Shown: positions 7,076-13,926, numbered from the stretch's first letter. The stretch is DNA of 13,926 nt from an uncultured Chthoniobacterales bacterium (GCA_955652255.1 CATPAW010000170.1:1-13926); one strand, 5' to 3'. Numbers and translations are program-made. The notes: generated by a model not told the origin, from the letters alone.

Positions 7076-7575
7076 CAGTTACTTGTCGATGAAGCCGGAG
7101 AGGCGATCGGCGCCGGCGACGCCGGAATCATAATTGTTTGGCCAGCCTGCAATCTGCGGCCGTCTTCGATATGATTAAATTTTTGCAGTTCTTCCACGCC
7201 CACTTTGTACGACTTGGCGATGGAAGTGAGGGTCTCGCCGCGCGCGACGGTGTGTGTGCTCCCGCCTGCTGGCCGCGGGAGAGAATCGGTGGGGACCGGG
7301 GACGCCGCCCGTGAGGGAGCATTTTCTCCAATAATAACGCCAGGCCGCTTGTTCGAAATCTCCTGTTCTAATTTAAGGATTTGTTGAGAGAGGGTGTCGA
7401 TCTTGGCGTTCTGCTCGTCGATTTTTTTTGCGAGCGCTTCGAGTTGCGCGGCATCAGAAGGTTGGGTCGCTGCTGGTGTGAACGTTTGGGCCGAACCGAG
7501 CGGAAGGAGCCACGCGGTCACCAGCATCGCGGTCAGGGACATCGCGCGCAGGTTCATCGCTTCAAATGTTGGCAT
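7075..7575 (-). CDS. Secreted LysM-domain protein with coiled coil
   Basis: 166 residues. A signal peptide is visible (LRAMSLTAMLVTAWLLPLGS, cleavage probably near SAQ at 28-30). A coiled coil follows at about 42-75 (AAQLEALAKKIDEQNAKIDT), then a Pro/Ala/Ser linker and one LysM domain at about 107-151 (HTVARGETLTSIAKSYKVGV, then LQAGQTIMIP). LysM binds the glycan backbone of peptidoglycan, so the protein should sit in the periplasm attached to the wall. A second ATG at 7557 (MNLRAMS) would give a more ordinary signal peptide and may be the true start. It is transcribed away from the UBact-proteasome genes, with only 77 nt between the start codons, and its stop overlaps the start of the GYF_2-like gene. 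Confidence 0.85.
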   Translation of the reverse strand: MPTFEAMNLRAMSLTAMLVTAWLLPLGSAQTFTPAATQPSDAAQLEALAKKIDEQNAKIDTLSQQILKLEQEISNKRPGVIIGENAPSRAASPVPTDSLPRPAGGSTHTVARGETLTSIAKSYKVGVEELQKFNHIEDGRRLQAGQTIMIPASPAPIASPASSTSN

Positions 7576-7589
7576 TAGCGGCTTTGCAT

Positions 7590-7622
7590 GGCAAGCCTGT
7601 TGGAATGAGGCGGCAGCTTGCC
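7590..7622. promoter_or_regulatory. Inverted repeat in the divergent LysM/UBact promoter region
   Basis: GGCAAGC (7590-7596) and GCTTGCC (7616-7622) are perfect inverted 7-mers 19 nt apart, in the middle of the 77-nt gap between the divergent start codons. A dimeric regulator site controlling one or both directions is possible. The T run at 7643-7650 is 20 nt beyond the repeat, too far for an intrinsic terminator. Confidence 0.35.
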
Positions 7623-7645
7623 TTTCCGGCGTTTCTTCCTAGATT
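7618..7645 (+). promoter_or_regulatory. Weak candidate promoter for the UBact-proteasome operon
   Basis: TTGCCT (7618-7623) and TAGATT (7640-7645) are each 4 of 6 matches to the sigma-70 boxes with a 16-nt spacer. Transcription would then start near 7652, at the UBact ATG itself (7653), which fits the lack of any Shine-Dalgarno motif before that ATG. The boxes are weak and this is only a suggestion. Confidence 0.22.
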
Positions 7646-7652
7646 TTTTTGC

Positions 7653-7829
7653 ATGCCTGAGCGCATTCAAAAGCCAGTCGACCCGGTTCCGTGGGGTCCA
7701 AAACAAGGCGATGGAGGCGGGCCGCGCTCACCGGACGTTTCCAGGCCGGACACAAAAGATCTCTTAAAAAAAATGCGCAAGGTCGATCCCAATCAATCCA
7801 AGCGCTATCGCCAGCGCACGGGCGAGTAA
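7653..7829 (+). CDS. UBact-like (Pup-like) ubiquitin-like modifier
   Basis: 58 residues, the size of the UBact family, the Gram-negative counterpart of mycobacterial Pup. It is a small, mostly disordered tag joined through its C-terminal Glu to lysines of target proteins, which are then degraded by the proteasome. Visible marks: start MPERIQKP, a Pro/Gly-rich first half, RSPDVSRPDTKDLLKKMR (25-42) leading into a predicted helix, and the C-terminus KVDPNQSKRYRQRTGE. It ends in Gly-Glu, not Gly-Gln, so a deamidase (Dop) would not be needed for activation. The ATG at 7653 matches the family start; a longer frame from 7566 adds unrelated residues. Its stop overlaps the prcB start (TAATG), and prcA follows, which strongly supports the call. 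Seven lysines are present. The ligase and ATPase genes are not in the window. Confidence 0.9.
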   Translation: MPERIQKPVDPVPWGPKQGDGGGPRSPDVSRPDTKDLLKKMRKVDPNQSKRYRQRTGE

Positions 7830-8695
7830 TGGACAAGTTACCTGCGGCGTTTGGCCAGAACTTTTCTGGCGCGAGCGAGGATTTTCCTGCGTTGTTACGG
7901 CGCAAGGGCCTGCTCAGTCCGGCGGCGACTCCGAAAGGGTTCGCGAGCGCCGATTATTTCGGCGTTGTCGATCCAACCGTCCGGGCGCCCGGGCCGCGTG
8001 AGCAATCCTGGAGGCCAACCGAAGCGACCACCATCCTGGCGTTCAAATTTTCCGGTGGTGTGTTGGTCGCGGGGGACCGGCGCGCGACCGCGGGCAATAC
8101 GGTGGTTTACGATCGCGCGGACAAAGTCGTGGAAGTAGATCGACATTCGATTATGGCGATCGCGGGCGTTCCGGCGACGGCGTGGGAAATGGCGCGTGTG
8201 CTCGAACATTCGTTTCAGTATTTTCGAAGGACGCAATTGCAGGAGATGAGTGTCGATGGAAAAGTGCGCGCCCTTTCGAAATTGTTGCGCGACAATTTCG
8301 GATTTGTCATGCAAGGCGTGGGCATGGTTGTCCCGATTTTTGCGACCTACGACTCCAATTCAAATCCGGAGGCGCGACTTTATTTTTATGACGCGATGGG
8401 CGCGCAATTTGAAGCGGCCGACTATGCCGCCACCGGCTCCGGTTCACCGGCAGTACGCGGCATTCTCCATTACGAAAACCATTGGGGCGAAAAACCGCTC
8501 AAGGAGTTGGACGAAAATGAAGCGGTCGCAATCGCATTGCGTGCGTTGGATACAGCGGCGGAATCGGACACAGCAACAGGCGGGGTTGACCGCACGGGAA
8601 AAATTTTTCCGATCATTAAAATCGTTTCGCGCGACGGGATCATGACCCTGCCGGAAGAAAAGATTGCAGCGGTCTTCAAAAAATCTGTCGCATGA
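7829..8695 (+). CDS. prcB: 20S proteasome beta subunit PrcB (catalytic)
   Basis: 288 residues. PrcB forms the two inner heptameric rings of the bacterial 20S proteasome and carries the N-terminal threonine protease site. A propeptide of about 66 residues should be cut off before Thr67; the mature chain then begins TTILAFKFSGGVLVAGDRRA, aligning with mycobacterial PrcB (TTIVALKY). Counted from that Thr1, the catalytic Asp17 and Lys33 are both present (AGDRR; RADKVVEV), and a GSGS motif lies near 137-140. The residue before Thr1 is Ala, where mycobacteria have Gly. The ATG at 7829 overlaps the UBact stop; a longer in-frame start at 7691 would overlap UBact almost entirely. Its stop overlaps the prcA start (ATGA). 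Confidence 0.94.
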   Translation: MDKLPAAFGQNFSGASEDFPALLRRKGLLSPAATPKGFASADYFGVVDPTVRAPGPREQSWRPTEATTILAFKFSGGVLVAGDRRATAGNTVVYDRADKVVEVDRHSIMAIAGVPATAWEMARVLEHSFQYFRRTQLQEMSVDGKVRALSKLLRDNFGFVMQGVGMVVPIFATYDSNSNPEARLYFYDAMGAQFEAADYAATGSGSPAVRGILHYENHWGEKPLKELDENEAVAIALRALDTAAESDTATGGVDRTGKIFPIIKIVSRDGIMTLPEEKIAAVFKKSVA

Positions 8696-9474
8696 TCGAA
8701 GAGCCGTATCGTTGGGTTGAGGCGATCGCGAACCGGCGTGAGTACATTGAGACGCAGTTAGCGTCGGGCAGTCCGATTGCGGCGGTGGGTTATCGCGATG
8801 GCATTTTGTTTCTCACTCTCGGCCAGGCGCGGCAGAAAATTTTTGAGATTTACGATCGCATCGCCATGGGCGCGATCGGTCATCCAGGGGACATTGAGCG
8901 ACTGCGTATAGGCGCAATCGAGCTCGCCAGCACGGAAGGCTTCACGCGGTCAGCGGCGGATGTTTCATTGCGGCGGCTTGCGCATTATTCGCTCAGCCCT
9001 GTGATGAAGAGCGCTTTCGAGCAAGTATATGGCCCGCCTTATCTTGCGCGGTTGCTCTTTGCCGAGATCGGCGTCCAACCGGAAGAGGATTTGTTTCTGC
9101 GGGTGGAATACGACGGAGCGATCGCAGCGAACGGCGCAACCTTCGCGCAAGTGCGGCAGGATTTCGCCGTTCTCAGCGGAACGCGGCAATCGACGGAGCT
9201 GATGGAATCGTTTCTCAAGGCCGAGCACGCGCCGGGCGCGACGTTTGAAGCGGCGCTCAAAACCGCGCTCGACGCGTGGAGTATTGGGCACATGGCATTA
9301 CAAAAAGATGACGGGAAAGAACTTCCAGAGCGCGCGGCCGTCACGAAACATCGACAAGAACAACTTGCCACCACTGGTATCGAAGCGGCAATCCTTGAAC
9401 GCAATGCAAACGCAGCTATTCGTTTTCGTGCACTATCGGATAAAGAAGCGCGCGCCCTAATCGGTGATTACTGA
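8692..9474 (+). CDS. prcA: 20S proteasome alpha subunit PrcA
   Basis: 260 residues, similar to mycobacterial PrcA (about 248). PrcA forms the outer heptameric rings that gate the chamber and dock the ATPase. It has the proteasome fold but lacks the N-terminal threonine: the N-terminus is MIEEPYRWVEAIANRREYIE, with a helix before the first strand as in alpha subunits. Family-like stretches are AAVGYRDGILFLTLG (30-44), QKIFEIYDRIAMGAIGHPGD (48-67), EGFTRSAADVSLRRLAHY (82-99) and RVEYDGAIAANG. The ATG overlaps the prcB stop (ATGA), so beta and alpha are probably made in a coupled, near-equal ratio. The amidase gene starts 9 nt downstream. Confidence 0.92.
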   Translation: MIEEPYRWVEAIANRREYIETQLASGSPIAAVGYRDGILFLTLGQARQKIFEIYDRIAMGAIGHPGDIERLRIGAIELASTEGFTRSAADVSLRRLAHYSLSPVMKSAFEQVYGPPYLARLLFAEIGVQPEEDLFLRVEYDGAIAANGATFAQVRQDFAVLSGTRQSTELMESFLKAEHAPGATFEAALKTALDAWSIGHMALQKDDGKELPERAAVTKHRQEQLATTGIEAAILERNANAAIRFRALSDKEARALIGDY

Positions 9475-9483
9475 GGGAAAGAG

Positions 9484-10296
9484 ATGTTTGGACAACGATC
9501 TCGAATTCGGCGAGCGATGCGCAACACCGTGCTTTGGATAGGGTTGCTGCTCATGATTGCGTCGTTTGCGTGGATGCAATGGATTTCCAAGCCAGAGCAA
9601 GGGACATCCACGCAGGGGCCTGCGCGACATAAGCCTTTCTCAGTGGTGGTTCTCGATCCTGGTCACGGTGGTCAGGATTCGGGTGCGAAGGTTGGGAGCA
9701 TGCTCGAGAAAGATCTCACGCTCGACGTGGCGCAGCGGGTCGATCGATTGTTGCAGTCGGAAGGTCTCGCCACCGTGATGACGCGGGTTGGCGATGGCTA
9801 TGTCTCGTTGGCCGAGCGCGCGGCGCTTACCAATCGCGTGCCGGAGTGCGTTCTTGTCAGCATCCATTTCAACGAAGACAACAAACCCGTCTCAAGCGGG
9901 ATCGAGACTTATTATGCCGAAGGTCAAATCCAGCCCGGAATGCCGATCATCTCGTGGCTTCCGTTTTTGCAGCGGACGACGGCGCAAGGGCCGGACCCGG
10001 AAAGTCAAAGTCTGGCAGGATTTATTCAAGAGGCGTTGGTAGCGCGAACCCAGGCCGTGAATCGTGGAACGAAAACTCAGCAATTTTTTGTGATTGCGAA
10101 TGTGCGCCATCCGGCAGTCCTGGTGGAGGGAGGATTTCTCACAAACAAAGAGGACATCGCGAAACTCGCCAGCGCTGATTATCGTGAGCAAATTGCTGCG
10201 GCCATCGGCGAAGGGGTTCTTCGTTACCGCGATCTCATAAAGAGGCGTCAGCCAGCGCTTGCTGTCAGCGCACCGGGAGGAGTCGAAGGCGAATAA
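9484..10296 (+). CDS. N-acetylmuramoyl-L-alanine amidase (Amidase_3 family)
   Basis: 270 residues. It cuts the amide bond between N-acetylmuramic acid and the peptide stem in peptidoglycan. A basic N-terminus (RSRIRRAMR) and one hydrophobic segment at about 15-33 (TVLWIGLLLMIASFAWMQW) act as a signal anchor, so the enzyme faces the periplasm. The Amidase_3 zinc and catalytic residues are visible: His61 (LDPGHGGQDSG), Glu75 (LEKDLTLD), His128 (VSIHFNED) and Glu215 (VLVEGGFLTN). A Shine-Dalgarno-like GAGGGAAAG overlaps the prcA stop and sits well before the ATG at 9484; the ATG at 9517 is a weaker choice. The 9-nt gap puts it in the proteasome operon. No AMIN domain is present, unlike AmiC. Confidence 0.92.
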   Translation: MFGQRSRIRRAMRNTVLWIGLLLMIASFAWMQWISKPEQGTSTQGPARHKPFSVVVLDPGHGGQDSGAKVGSMLEKDLTLDVAQRVDRLLQSEGLATVMTRVGDGYVSLAERAALTNRVPECVLVSIHFNEDNKPVSSGIETYYAEGQIQPGMPIISWLPFLQRTTAQGPDPESQSLAGFIQEALVARTQAVNRGTKTQQFFVIANVRHPAVLVEGGFLTNKEDIAKLASADYREQIAAAIGEGVLRYRDLIKRRQPALAVSAPGGVEGE

Positions 10297-10331
10297 TCGC
10301 CAAATGCGAGCGTCAAACCGCAAAGATCGAG

Positions 10332-11063
10332 ATGAGAACTAAAATCGCCATTCTGCTTTTAATTACCTGGGCAATGCCGATTCATGCTGACCAAACCATC
10401 GCGAACGCACAGCAGGTGCTAAAGGACCAGGGTTTTTATTACGGAGAAATCACAGGCGAGAAAAACGCCGATACGATTGCCGCGATACGGCGCTATCAAA
10501 TTCGCAGCGGCTTGCCAATTACCGGCGAGCTCAATGACGAAACTCTTCGCGCACTTCGCAGCGCTCCGTCTGCTTCGACACAGCCGGCGGCAACGAATGC
10601 GCCGTCGCCAAATGCGGACAGACCCGCTATACACGATGAATCCTCGCGGGAAACCGCAGCCGTTACCCCGGCGGCTGTCCAACCGTCGGTTGCGCCGCCG
10701 CAAGATCGCCAAGTGTATCCGTCAAATCCCGGCGCTCTTCCGCCTCCAGCCGGAGGATCGTTTGCCGGCACGCCGTATGAGAATGCCCCGCCTCAAGTTC
10801 AACGCGATGTCGTAGTTTCCGCGCAAATGGCTCTTTTGCGCCGCGGGTTTTACCGCGGCGAGATCGATGGCGTTTATAATTCAGCGCTCGAATTTTCGCT
10901 ACGTGCCTATCAATCACGCATCGGGCTACCGGTCACAGGGCAGCTCAATCTGGAAACGCTGGCCGCTCTCGAATTGTTACCCGGGGCAAAGGCGCCGGTT
11001 TACAGACCGCGCCGGCGCACTTGGCCCCAACCGCCCGTGCGCGGCGAATGGATTCGGCCGTAG
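10332..11063 (+). CDS. Secreted protein with two peptidoglycan-binding domains
   Basis: 243 residues. A signal peptide (MRTKIAILLLITWAMPIHA, cut after Ala19) is followed by a PG_binding_1 domain at about 22-76 (NAQQVLKDQGFYYGEITGEK, then YQIRSGLPITGELNDETLRAL). Next come a long Pro/Ala/Ser linker at about 77-155 and a second PG_binding_1 domain at about 158-215 (AQMALLRRGFYRGEIDGVYN, then SRIGLPVTGQLNLETLAAL). The last 20 residues are basic and Pro-rich. No catalytic domain is seen, so it is probably a periplasmic wall-binding adaptor or accessory of the upstream amidase, 35 nt away. It is the last plus-strand gene of the proteasome-amidase run and converges on the DUF3108-like gene. No terminator is obvious in the 40-nt gap. 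Confidence 0.85.
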   Translation: MRTKIAILLLITWAMPIHADQTIANAQQVLKDQGFYYGEITGEKNADTIAAIRRYQIRSGLPITGELNDETLRALRSAPSASTQPAATNAPSPNADRPAIHDESSRETAAVTPAAVQPSVAPPQDRQVYPSNPGALPPPAGGSFAGTPYENAPPQVQRDVVVSAQMALLRRGFYRGEIDGVYNSALEFSLRAYQSRIGLPVTGQLNLETLAALELLPGAKAPVYRPRRRTWPQPPVRGEWIRP

Positions 11064-11103
11064 ATGTCGATCTTTGACCACGCGAGGTGACGGCGGAAAC
11101 GGG

Positions 11104-11922
11104 CTAAGATTTTGCGTTGTCGAATCGGAGCGACTGTAATTCGGCGAAAACTGTTCCGATAAAAATTTGGGCTTCGGCGCGCAGGAGCAGCCGATCCGCG
11201 TCATCGGACACCCAAATGGTGGCGCGCCGGAATTTACGGTGTGGCTCCAAATCGAGATTCTTGCCGAGTTTACTGAGCTGCAAATCGAATTTGATTGCGC
11301 TGTATGTGCCCGCGCGCACTGAGATTTTTTCGCGGCCGATCACCGTGACAGTGGCAAGATAGGCTGAAGTCGCAGGGTAAACGACGAGCCGGTAGACGTT
11401 GCGGTCCCGGAGCGGCTGGCTGCGCAGATAAAGCATGGCCGAATGCAAATCGAATAGATTCGGAAAGCTAAACTCGCGGATTTTTGTGGGGCCCGGGCTG
11501 ATTTGATCTTCGGTCCTTGCTCGCTTGACGCCGTTGCTTGTGAAAGTCAGATGGGTCGTCAGTTTTTTGGATCGATAAGTCTCCATCTGCCTGGTTTCGA
11601 TTGGGCGCAGTGTGTCGACATGGGCGAGCGCGCGATAATTCGCGTCCAACTTCCACAAGACGCGAACGAAGCCGGTCGTCCGTCCGACGGCTTCGAGTTG
11701 GAAGCGATCCTCAGAGGGTTTTGTAAAATGAACTTCTCCGGTCGCAGCGGTGACTCCAGCCCAGCCGAAATGATAGGTAGCGCGGAGCGGTCGGAGCTCC
11801 GGGAAAGGACCGGGTGGATCTTTGGTAACGGTTGACTGCCAGCTTGCTGCGAGCGCTGTGAAGGATGAAGCGAGAAGCAGAAGCAGAGCGATCCCGGTCG
11901 AGCGATTAGATGATTCGACCAT
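11104..11922 (-). CDS. DUF3108-like secreted protein
   Basis: 272 residues. A signal peptide is visible (TGIALLLLLASSFTALAA, cut near residue 26). The rest fits the DUF3108 family, periplasmic or outer-membrane-associated beta-rich proteins of unknown function: YHFGWAGVTAATGEVHF at about 50-66, a Trp/Tyr-rich middle, and TATIWVSDDADRLLLRAE-like strands near the end (here RRATIWVSDDADRLLLRAEA). A ligand-binding beta-barrel fold has been suggested for the family, but I cannot assign a ligand. It reads in the same direction as skp and bamA but is separated from them by a terminator, so it probably has its own promoter in 11923-11991, where a 12-nt palindrome CAAGCGCGCTTG (11963-11974) occurs. 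Confidence 0.8.
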   Translation of the reverse strand: MVESSNRSTGIALLLLLASSFTALAASWQSTVTKDPPGPFPELRPLRATYHFGWAGVTAATGEVHFTKPSEDRFQLEAVGRTTGFVRVLWKLDANYRALAHVDTLRPIETRQMETYRSKKLTTHLTFTSNGVKRARTEDQISPGPTKIREFSFPNLFDLHSAMLYLRSQPLRDRNVYRLVVYPATSAYLATVTVIGREKISVRAGTYSAIKFDLQLSKLGKNLDLEPHRKFRRATIWVSDDADRLLLRAEAQIFIGTVFAELQSLRFDNAKS

Positions 11923-11962
11923 GCGGCTCAGTATGCCGGGGAACCGGGGCCATCCGGTCGGG

Positions 11963-11974
11963 CAAGCGCGCTTG
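11963..11974. promoter_or_regulatory. 12-nt palindrome upstream of the DUF3108-like gene
   Basis: CAAGCGCGCTTG is a perfect palindrome 41 nt before the start codon of the minus-strand DUF3108-like gene. It could be an operator half-site pair, but a GC-rich 12-mer may also occur by chance. Confidence 0.2.
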
Positions 11975-11991
11975 AGTCTTCACCCATGCGG

Positions 11992-12024
11992 AAAAAAAAC
12001 ACACGCGAGGTTGACTCGCGTGTG
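11992..12024 (-). terminator. Intrinsic terminator after skp
   Basis: On the minus strand, CACACGCGAG (12024-12015) and CTCGCGTGTG (12009-12000) form a perfect 10-bp stem with a 5-nt loop (12014-12010), followed directly by eight T (11999-11992). It starts 27 nt after the skp stop codon. This is the clearest rho-independent terminator in the window and ends the bamA-skp unit. Confidence 0.92.
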
Positions 12025-12050
12025 CGCTCTGATTTGTCGGAAATAAAGGA

Positions 12051-12698
12051 TTAAGGTTTCGAAGCTTTCGCGGGGCTGGCGGAAGGATTTGTCACCGGTT
12101 TCTCGCCTGAGCTCGAACTGGTGGTGGCGCGCCCCGGTTTGTTGAGAACGGAAATGATGTCGGTCGTAAAATCGGTGTTATCGCGTGAATACATCAAAAC
12201 AGGCACGCCATTCAGGCTCATGCCGGATTTGTCAAACACGAGCTCCATATTGTTGGCCTTTACTTTGTCCATCACCACGTCGGTGATCTCTTTGACGATG
12301 CCCTCGCGCATGCGTAACGCCTGCTCCTGCAGTTGCCGCTCGCGAGTTTGACGAAACTCGGTGATCTCCCGCTCCATGTTCTTAATGTTCGCGATCTTGT
12401 CATCGCGTTCCTTCGCCTTTTGCGTTTTGGCATCGGCGCTTAACGCAGGGGCGTCGAGTTGTTTGTTCAGATTGTTGATTTCATCGAGCGCTTTTTTATA
12501 GGCATCGGCCCGGTCGTCGTACTCTTTCTTGGCCGCGTTTTTGGCGTCGTTAATCTTCGCTTCTGCGTCCTTGGTCTTGGTGTACTCCTTGAACGCGCGT
12601 TGCATGTCGACCGTGCCAATTTTAAGTGTGCTCTGGGCAAGCGCTGCGACTGGAAACGCGAGCGCAGAAGCCAGACCCATCGAGAGAAGTTTTTTCAT
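12051..12698 (-). CDS. skp: OmpH/Skp-family periplasmic chaperone
   Basis: 215 residues. Skp holds unfolded outer-membrane proteins in the periplasm and hands them to BamA. A signal peptide is visible (MKKLLSMGLASALAFPVAALA, cut before Gln22). The OmpH domain follows: a first strand KIGTVDMQRAFKEYTKTKDA, two long charged helices at about 45-150 forming the tentacle-like coiled coil, and a closing strand (NNMELVFDKSGMSLNGVPVL). The C-terminal 30 residues are a low-complexity Ser/Pro/Lys tail (TTSSSSGEKPVTNPSASPAK), longer than in E. coli Skp (161 residues in all). It lies 55 nt downstream of bamA, the classical arrangement, but lpxD, which often follows, is replaced by a terminator and the DUF3108-like gene. 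Confidence 0.92.
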   Translation of the reverse strand: MKKLLSMGLASALAFPVAALAQSTLKIGTVDMQRAFKEYTKTKDAEAKINDAKNAAKKEYDDRADAYKKALDEINNLNKQLDAPALSADAKTQKAKERDDKIANIKNMEREITEFRQTRERQLQEQALRMREGIVKEITDVVMDKVKANNMELVFDKSGMSLNGVPVLMYSRDNTDFTTDIISVLNKPGRATTSSSSGEKPVTNPSASPAKASKP

Positions 12699-12753
12699 AA
12701 GACAGAGCTAAGGGTGGTTGGAGACGCTTTAGACCGTAATAGACGGGATTCGT

Positions 12754-13926
12754 TCAAAATTGATAACCGACGTTGAAATTGAATTTTCCACTGCTGCTGT
12801 TTCCAGCCCGTTGAAGTGGAATTCCATAGTCGATACGCAGCGGTCCAATCGGCAGATCAAGTCGAATTCCGACACCGATGTCGGAGGCGAGGTTATCGAA
12901 CTCGTTGGATATCTTTTTTGGGATCACCGTGTGCGTGGTGAAATCCCAGGCATCGGTGTTCACAAAGCCGGTGTCATAAAAGATTGCACCGCGCGCTTTT
13001 TGCACGATTGGAAAAGTATATTCAATCGTCGCGCGTGCTAGTGATTTGCCACCGAGCGGCTCGCCAAACTGATCTTTTGGCCCGACATTGCGGAAATCAA
13101 ATCCGCGCAGATTGTTTGAACCTCCGAGAAAAAGCCGGTCAAAAATTGGGACGTGATCGCCGCTGCCCCACGTATTAACGGTGGCAACTTCACCATTAAA
13201 GAGCAGGACGTTGTCCCACCAGAGATGGAAATACTGCGATGCCTCGAGGTCGAATCCGTAGATTTGTACATCGCCGCCGAGAAAACCGCCGGCAATGTAA
13301 GGCGACAAGCTGATCCGCTGTCCATGACGCGTTAGCAAGGGACTGTCGCGACGGTCGAAAACGAGACTGCTGAGGACTTCGCTCTTCAAAAACGCTCCTT
13401 CTTCAGCTGTAATCGCCGGGGAAGCTGAAGAGGACACGTTGAAGATTTCGTCGTGTTCCAGGCGATAACCGAGCGTCGCATACATAAACGCGTTAAGCGG
13501 CTTGCGTAACTCAATTGCAAAGCCATATGTGCGCTGGTTGTAGATCGAGCTCAGATAATCTGCCTCACTGTAAAACGCCTGGCCACCGAGCGATAGCCGG
13601 CGATCAAAAAGCCACGGTTCCGTCAGCGCGAGAATAACGTCCTTGCGTGCCGTGCCGTACTGCACACGCAGTCTGAACTTCTGACCTGCGCCGGTGAAGC
13701 CGGGCCAGTTCAGCAAATCGAAGTTACCCTGCGTGAGTTCCGCAAAACCGACCAGTTGGTCGATCGTGCTGAAACCGCCGCCGAAACTGAACGCACCAGT
13801 CCGTTTCTCCTGCACTTCAATGGTGAGATCTTTGCGTCCTGCGACCCCTGTGTCTTCTGGATAGGTCTCGACTTTGGCGAAGTAGCCCAGGTTTTCGAGG
13901 CGTTTCTTACTCGTTTCCACCCGCAC
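12754..13926 (-). CDS. bamA: Outer-membrane assembly factor BamA (N-terminal part outside window)
   Basis: 390 residues of the C-terminal part; the frame is open to the right edge, so the gene begins outside the window (the GTG at 13926 is not a real start). BamA folds and inserts beta-barrel proteins into the outer membrane. The visible part starts at the end of the last POTRA domain (TSKKRLENLGYFAKVETYPE) and continues into the 16-strand barrel. The barrel has the conserved lid-loop motif NNLRGFDFRNVGP, an ARATIEYTFPI strand, GVGIRLDLPIGPLRIDYGIP, and ends in aromatic Phe (NVGYQF), the usual outer-membrane insertion signal. skp follows 55 nt downstream. Confidence 0.94.
   Translation of the reverse strand: MRVETSKKRLENLGYFAKVETYPEDTGVAGRKDLTIEVQEKRTGAFSFGGGFSTIDQLVGFAELTQGNFDLLNWPGFTGAGQKFRLRVQYGTARKDVILALTEPWLFDRRLSLGGQAFYSEADYLSSIYNQRTYGFAIELRKPLNAFMYATLGYRLEHDEIFNVSSSASPAITAEEGAFLKSEVLSSLVFDRRDSPLLTRHGQRISLSPYIAGGFLGGDVQIYGFDLEASQYFHLWWDNVLLFNGEVATVNTWGSGDHVPIFDRLFLGGSNNLRGFDFRNVGPKDQFGEPLGGKSLARATIEYTFPIVQKARGAIFYDTGFVNTDAWDFTTHTVIPKKISNEFDNLASDIGVGIRLDLPIGPLRIDYGIPLQRAGNSSSGKFNFNVGYQF

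Noticed and set aside
7641..7650. T run before UBact as an intrinsic terminator
   Set aside because: The nearest inverted repeat ends at 7622, 20 nt away, and there is no plus-strand gene upstream in this gap to terminate.
7691..7828. Longer PrcB starting inside UBact
   Set aside because: It would overlap almost all of UBact in another frame and encodes a basic shadow sequence; the ATG at 7829 is coupled to the UBact stop.

Overview
The window reads as chromosomal DNA of a Gram-negative bacterium with high GC. BamA and Skp show an outer membrane. A 58-residue UBact-like (Pup-like) protein beside 20S proteasome beta and alpha subunits points to one of the Gram-negative phyla that carry this system. 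Verrucomicrobiota (soil Chthoniobacterales type) is my best guess, from the gene mix and the GGTAGGG-type intergenic inverted repeats, but this is inference. No insertion sequence, phage gene, CRISPR array, tRNA or rRNA was seen, and no gene-free stretch exceeds about 165 bases.

Layout. 1-765 (+) is the 3' part of an HMG-CoA lyase-like gene. 931-3485 (+) is a tight run: DUF4337-like membrane protein, RuvC, LipB and an HTH plus metallo-beta-lactamase-fold fusion (gaps of 4 and 2 nt, one ATGA overlap). A 78-nt imperfect inverted repeat (3491-3568) separates it from a beta-hydroxyacid dehydrogenase of GLYR type (3576-4472) and an MsbA-like ABC exporter (4629-6440). A second repeat-rich patch (6392-6535) lies between the exporter and a minus-strand pair: a LysM protein (7575-7075) and a GYF_2-like protein that appears frameshifted (7075-6551).

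The centrepiece is 7653-11063 (+): UBact (7653-7829), prcB (7829-8695), prcA (8692-9474), then an N-acetylmuramoyl-L-alanine amidase 9 nt downstream and a double peptidoglycan-binding-domain protein. UBact/prcB and prcB/prcA overlap at stop/start codons, so translation is probably coupled. The tag would be ligated to lysines of target proteins and lead them to the PrcA/PrcB chamber. The ligase (PafA-like), unfoldase ATPase (Mpa/ARC-like) and any depupylase (Dop) are not in the window. The tag already ends in Glu, so no deamidation step would be needed before ligation.

The right end (minus strand) holds envelope assembly genes: BamA (3' part, running off the right edge), Skp/OmpH with a clear intrinsic terminator at 12024-11992, and a DUF3108-like secreted protein. 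The proteasome cluster is therefore flanked on both sides by cell-envelope genes (LysM, amidase, PG-binding, BamA, Skp).
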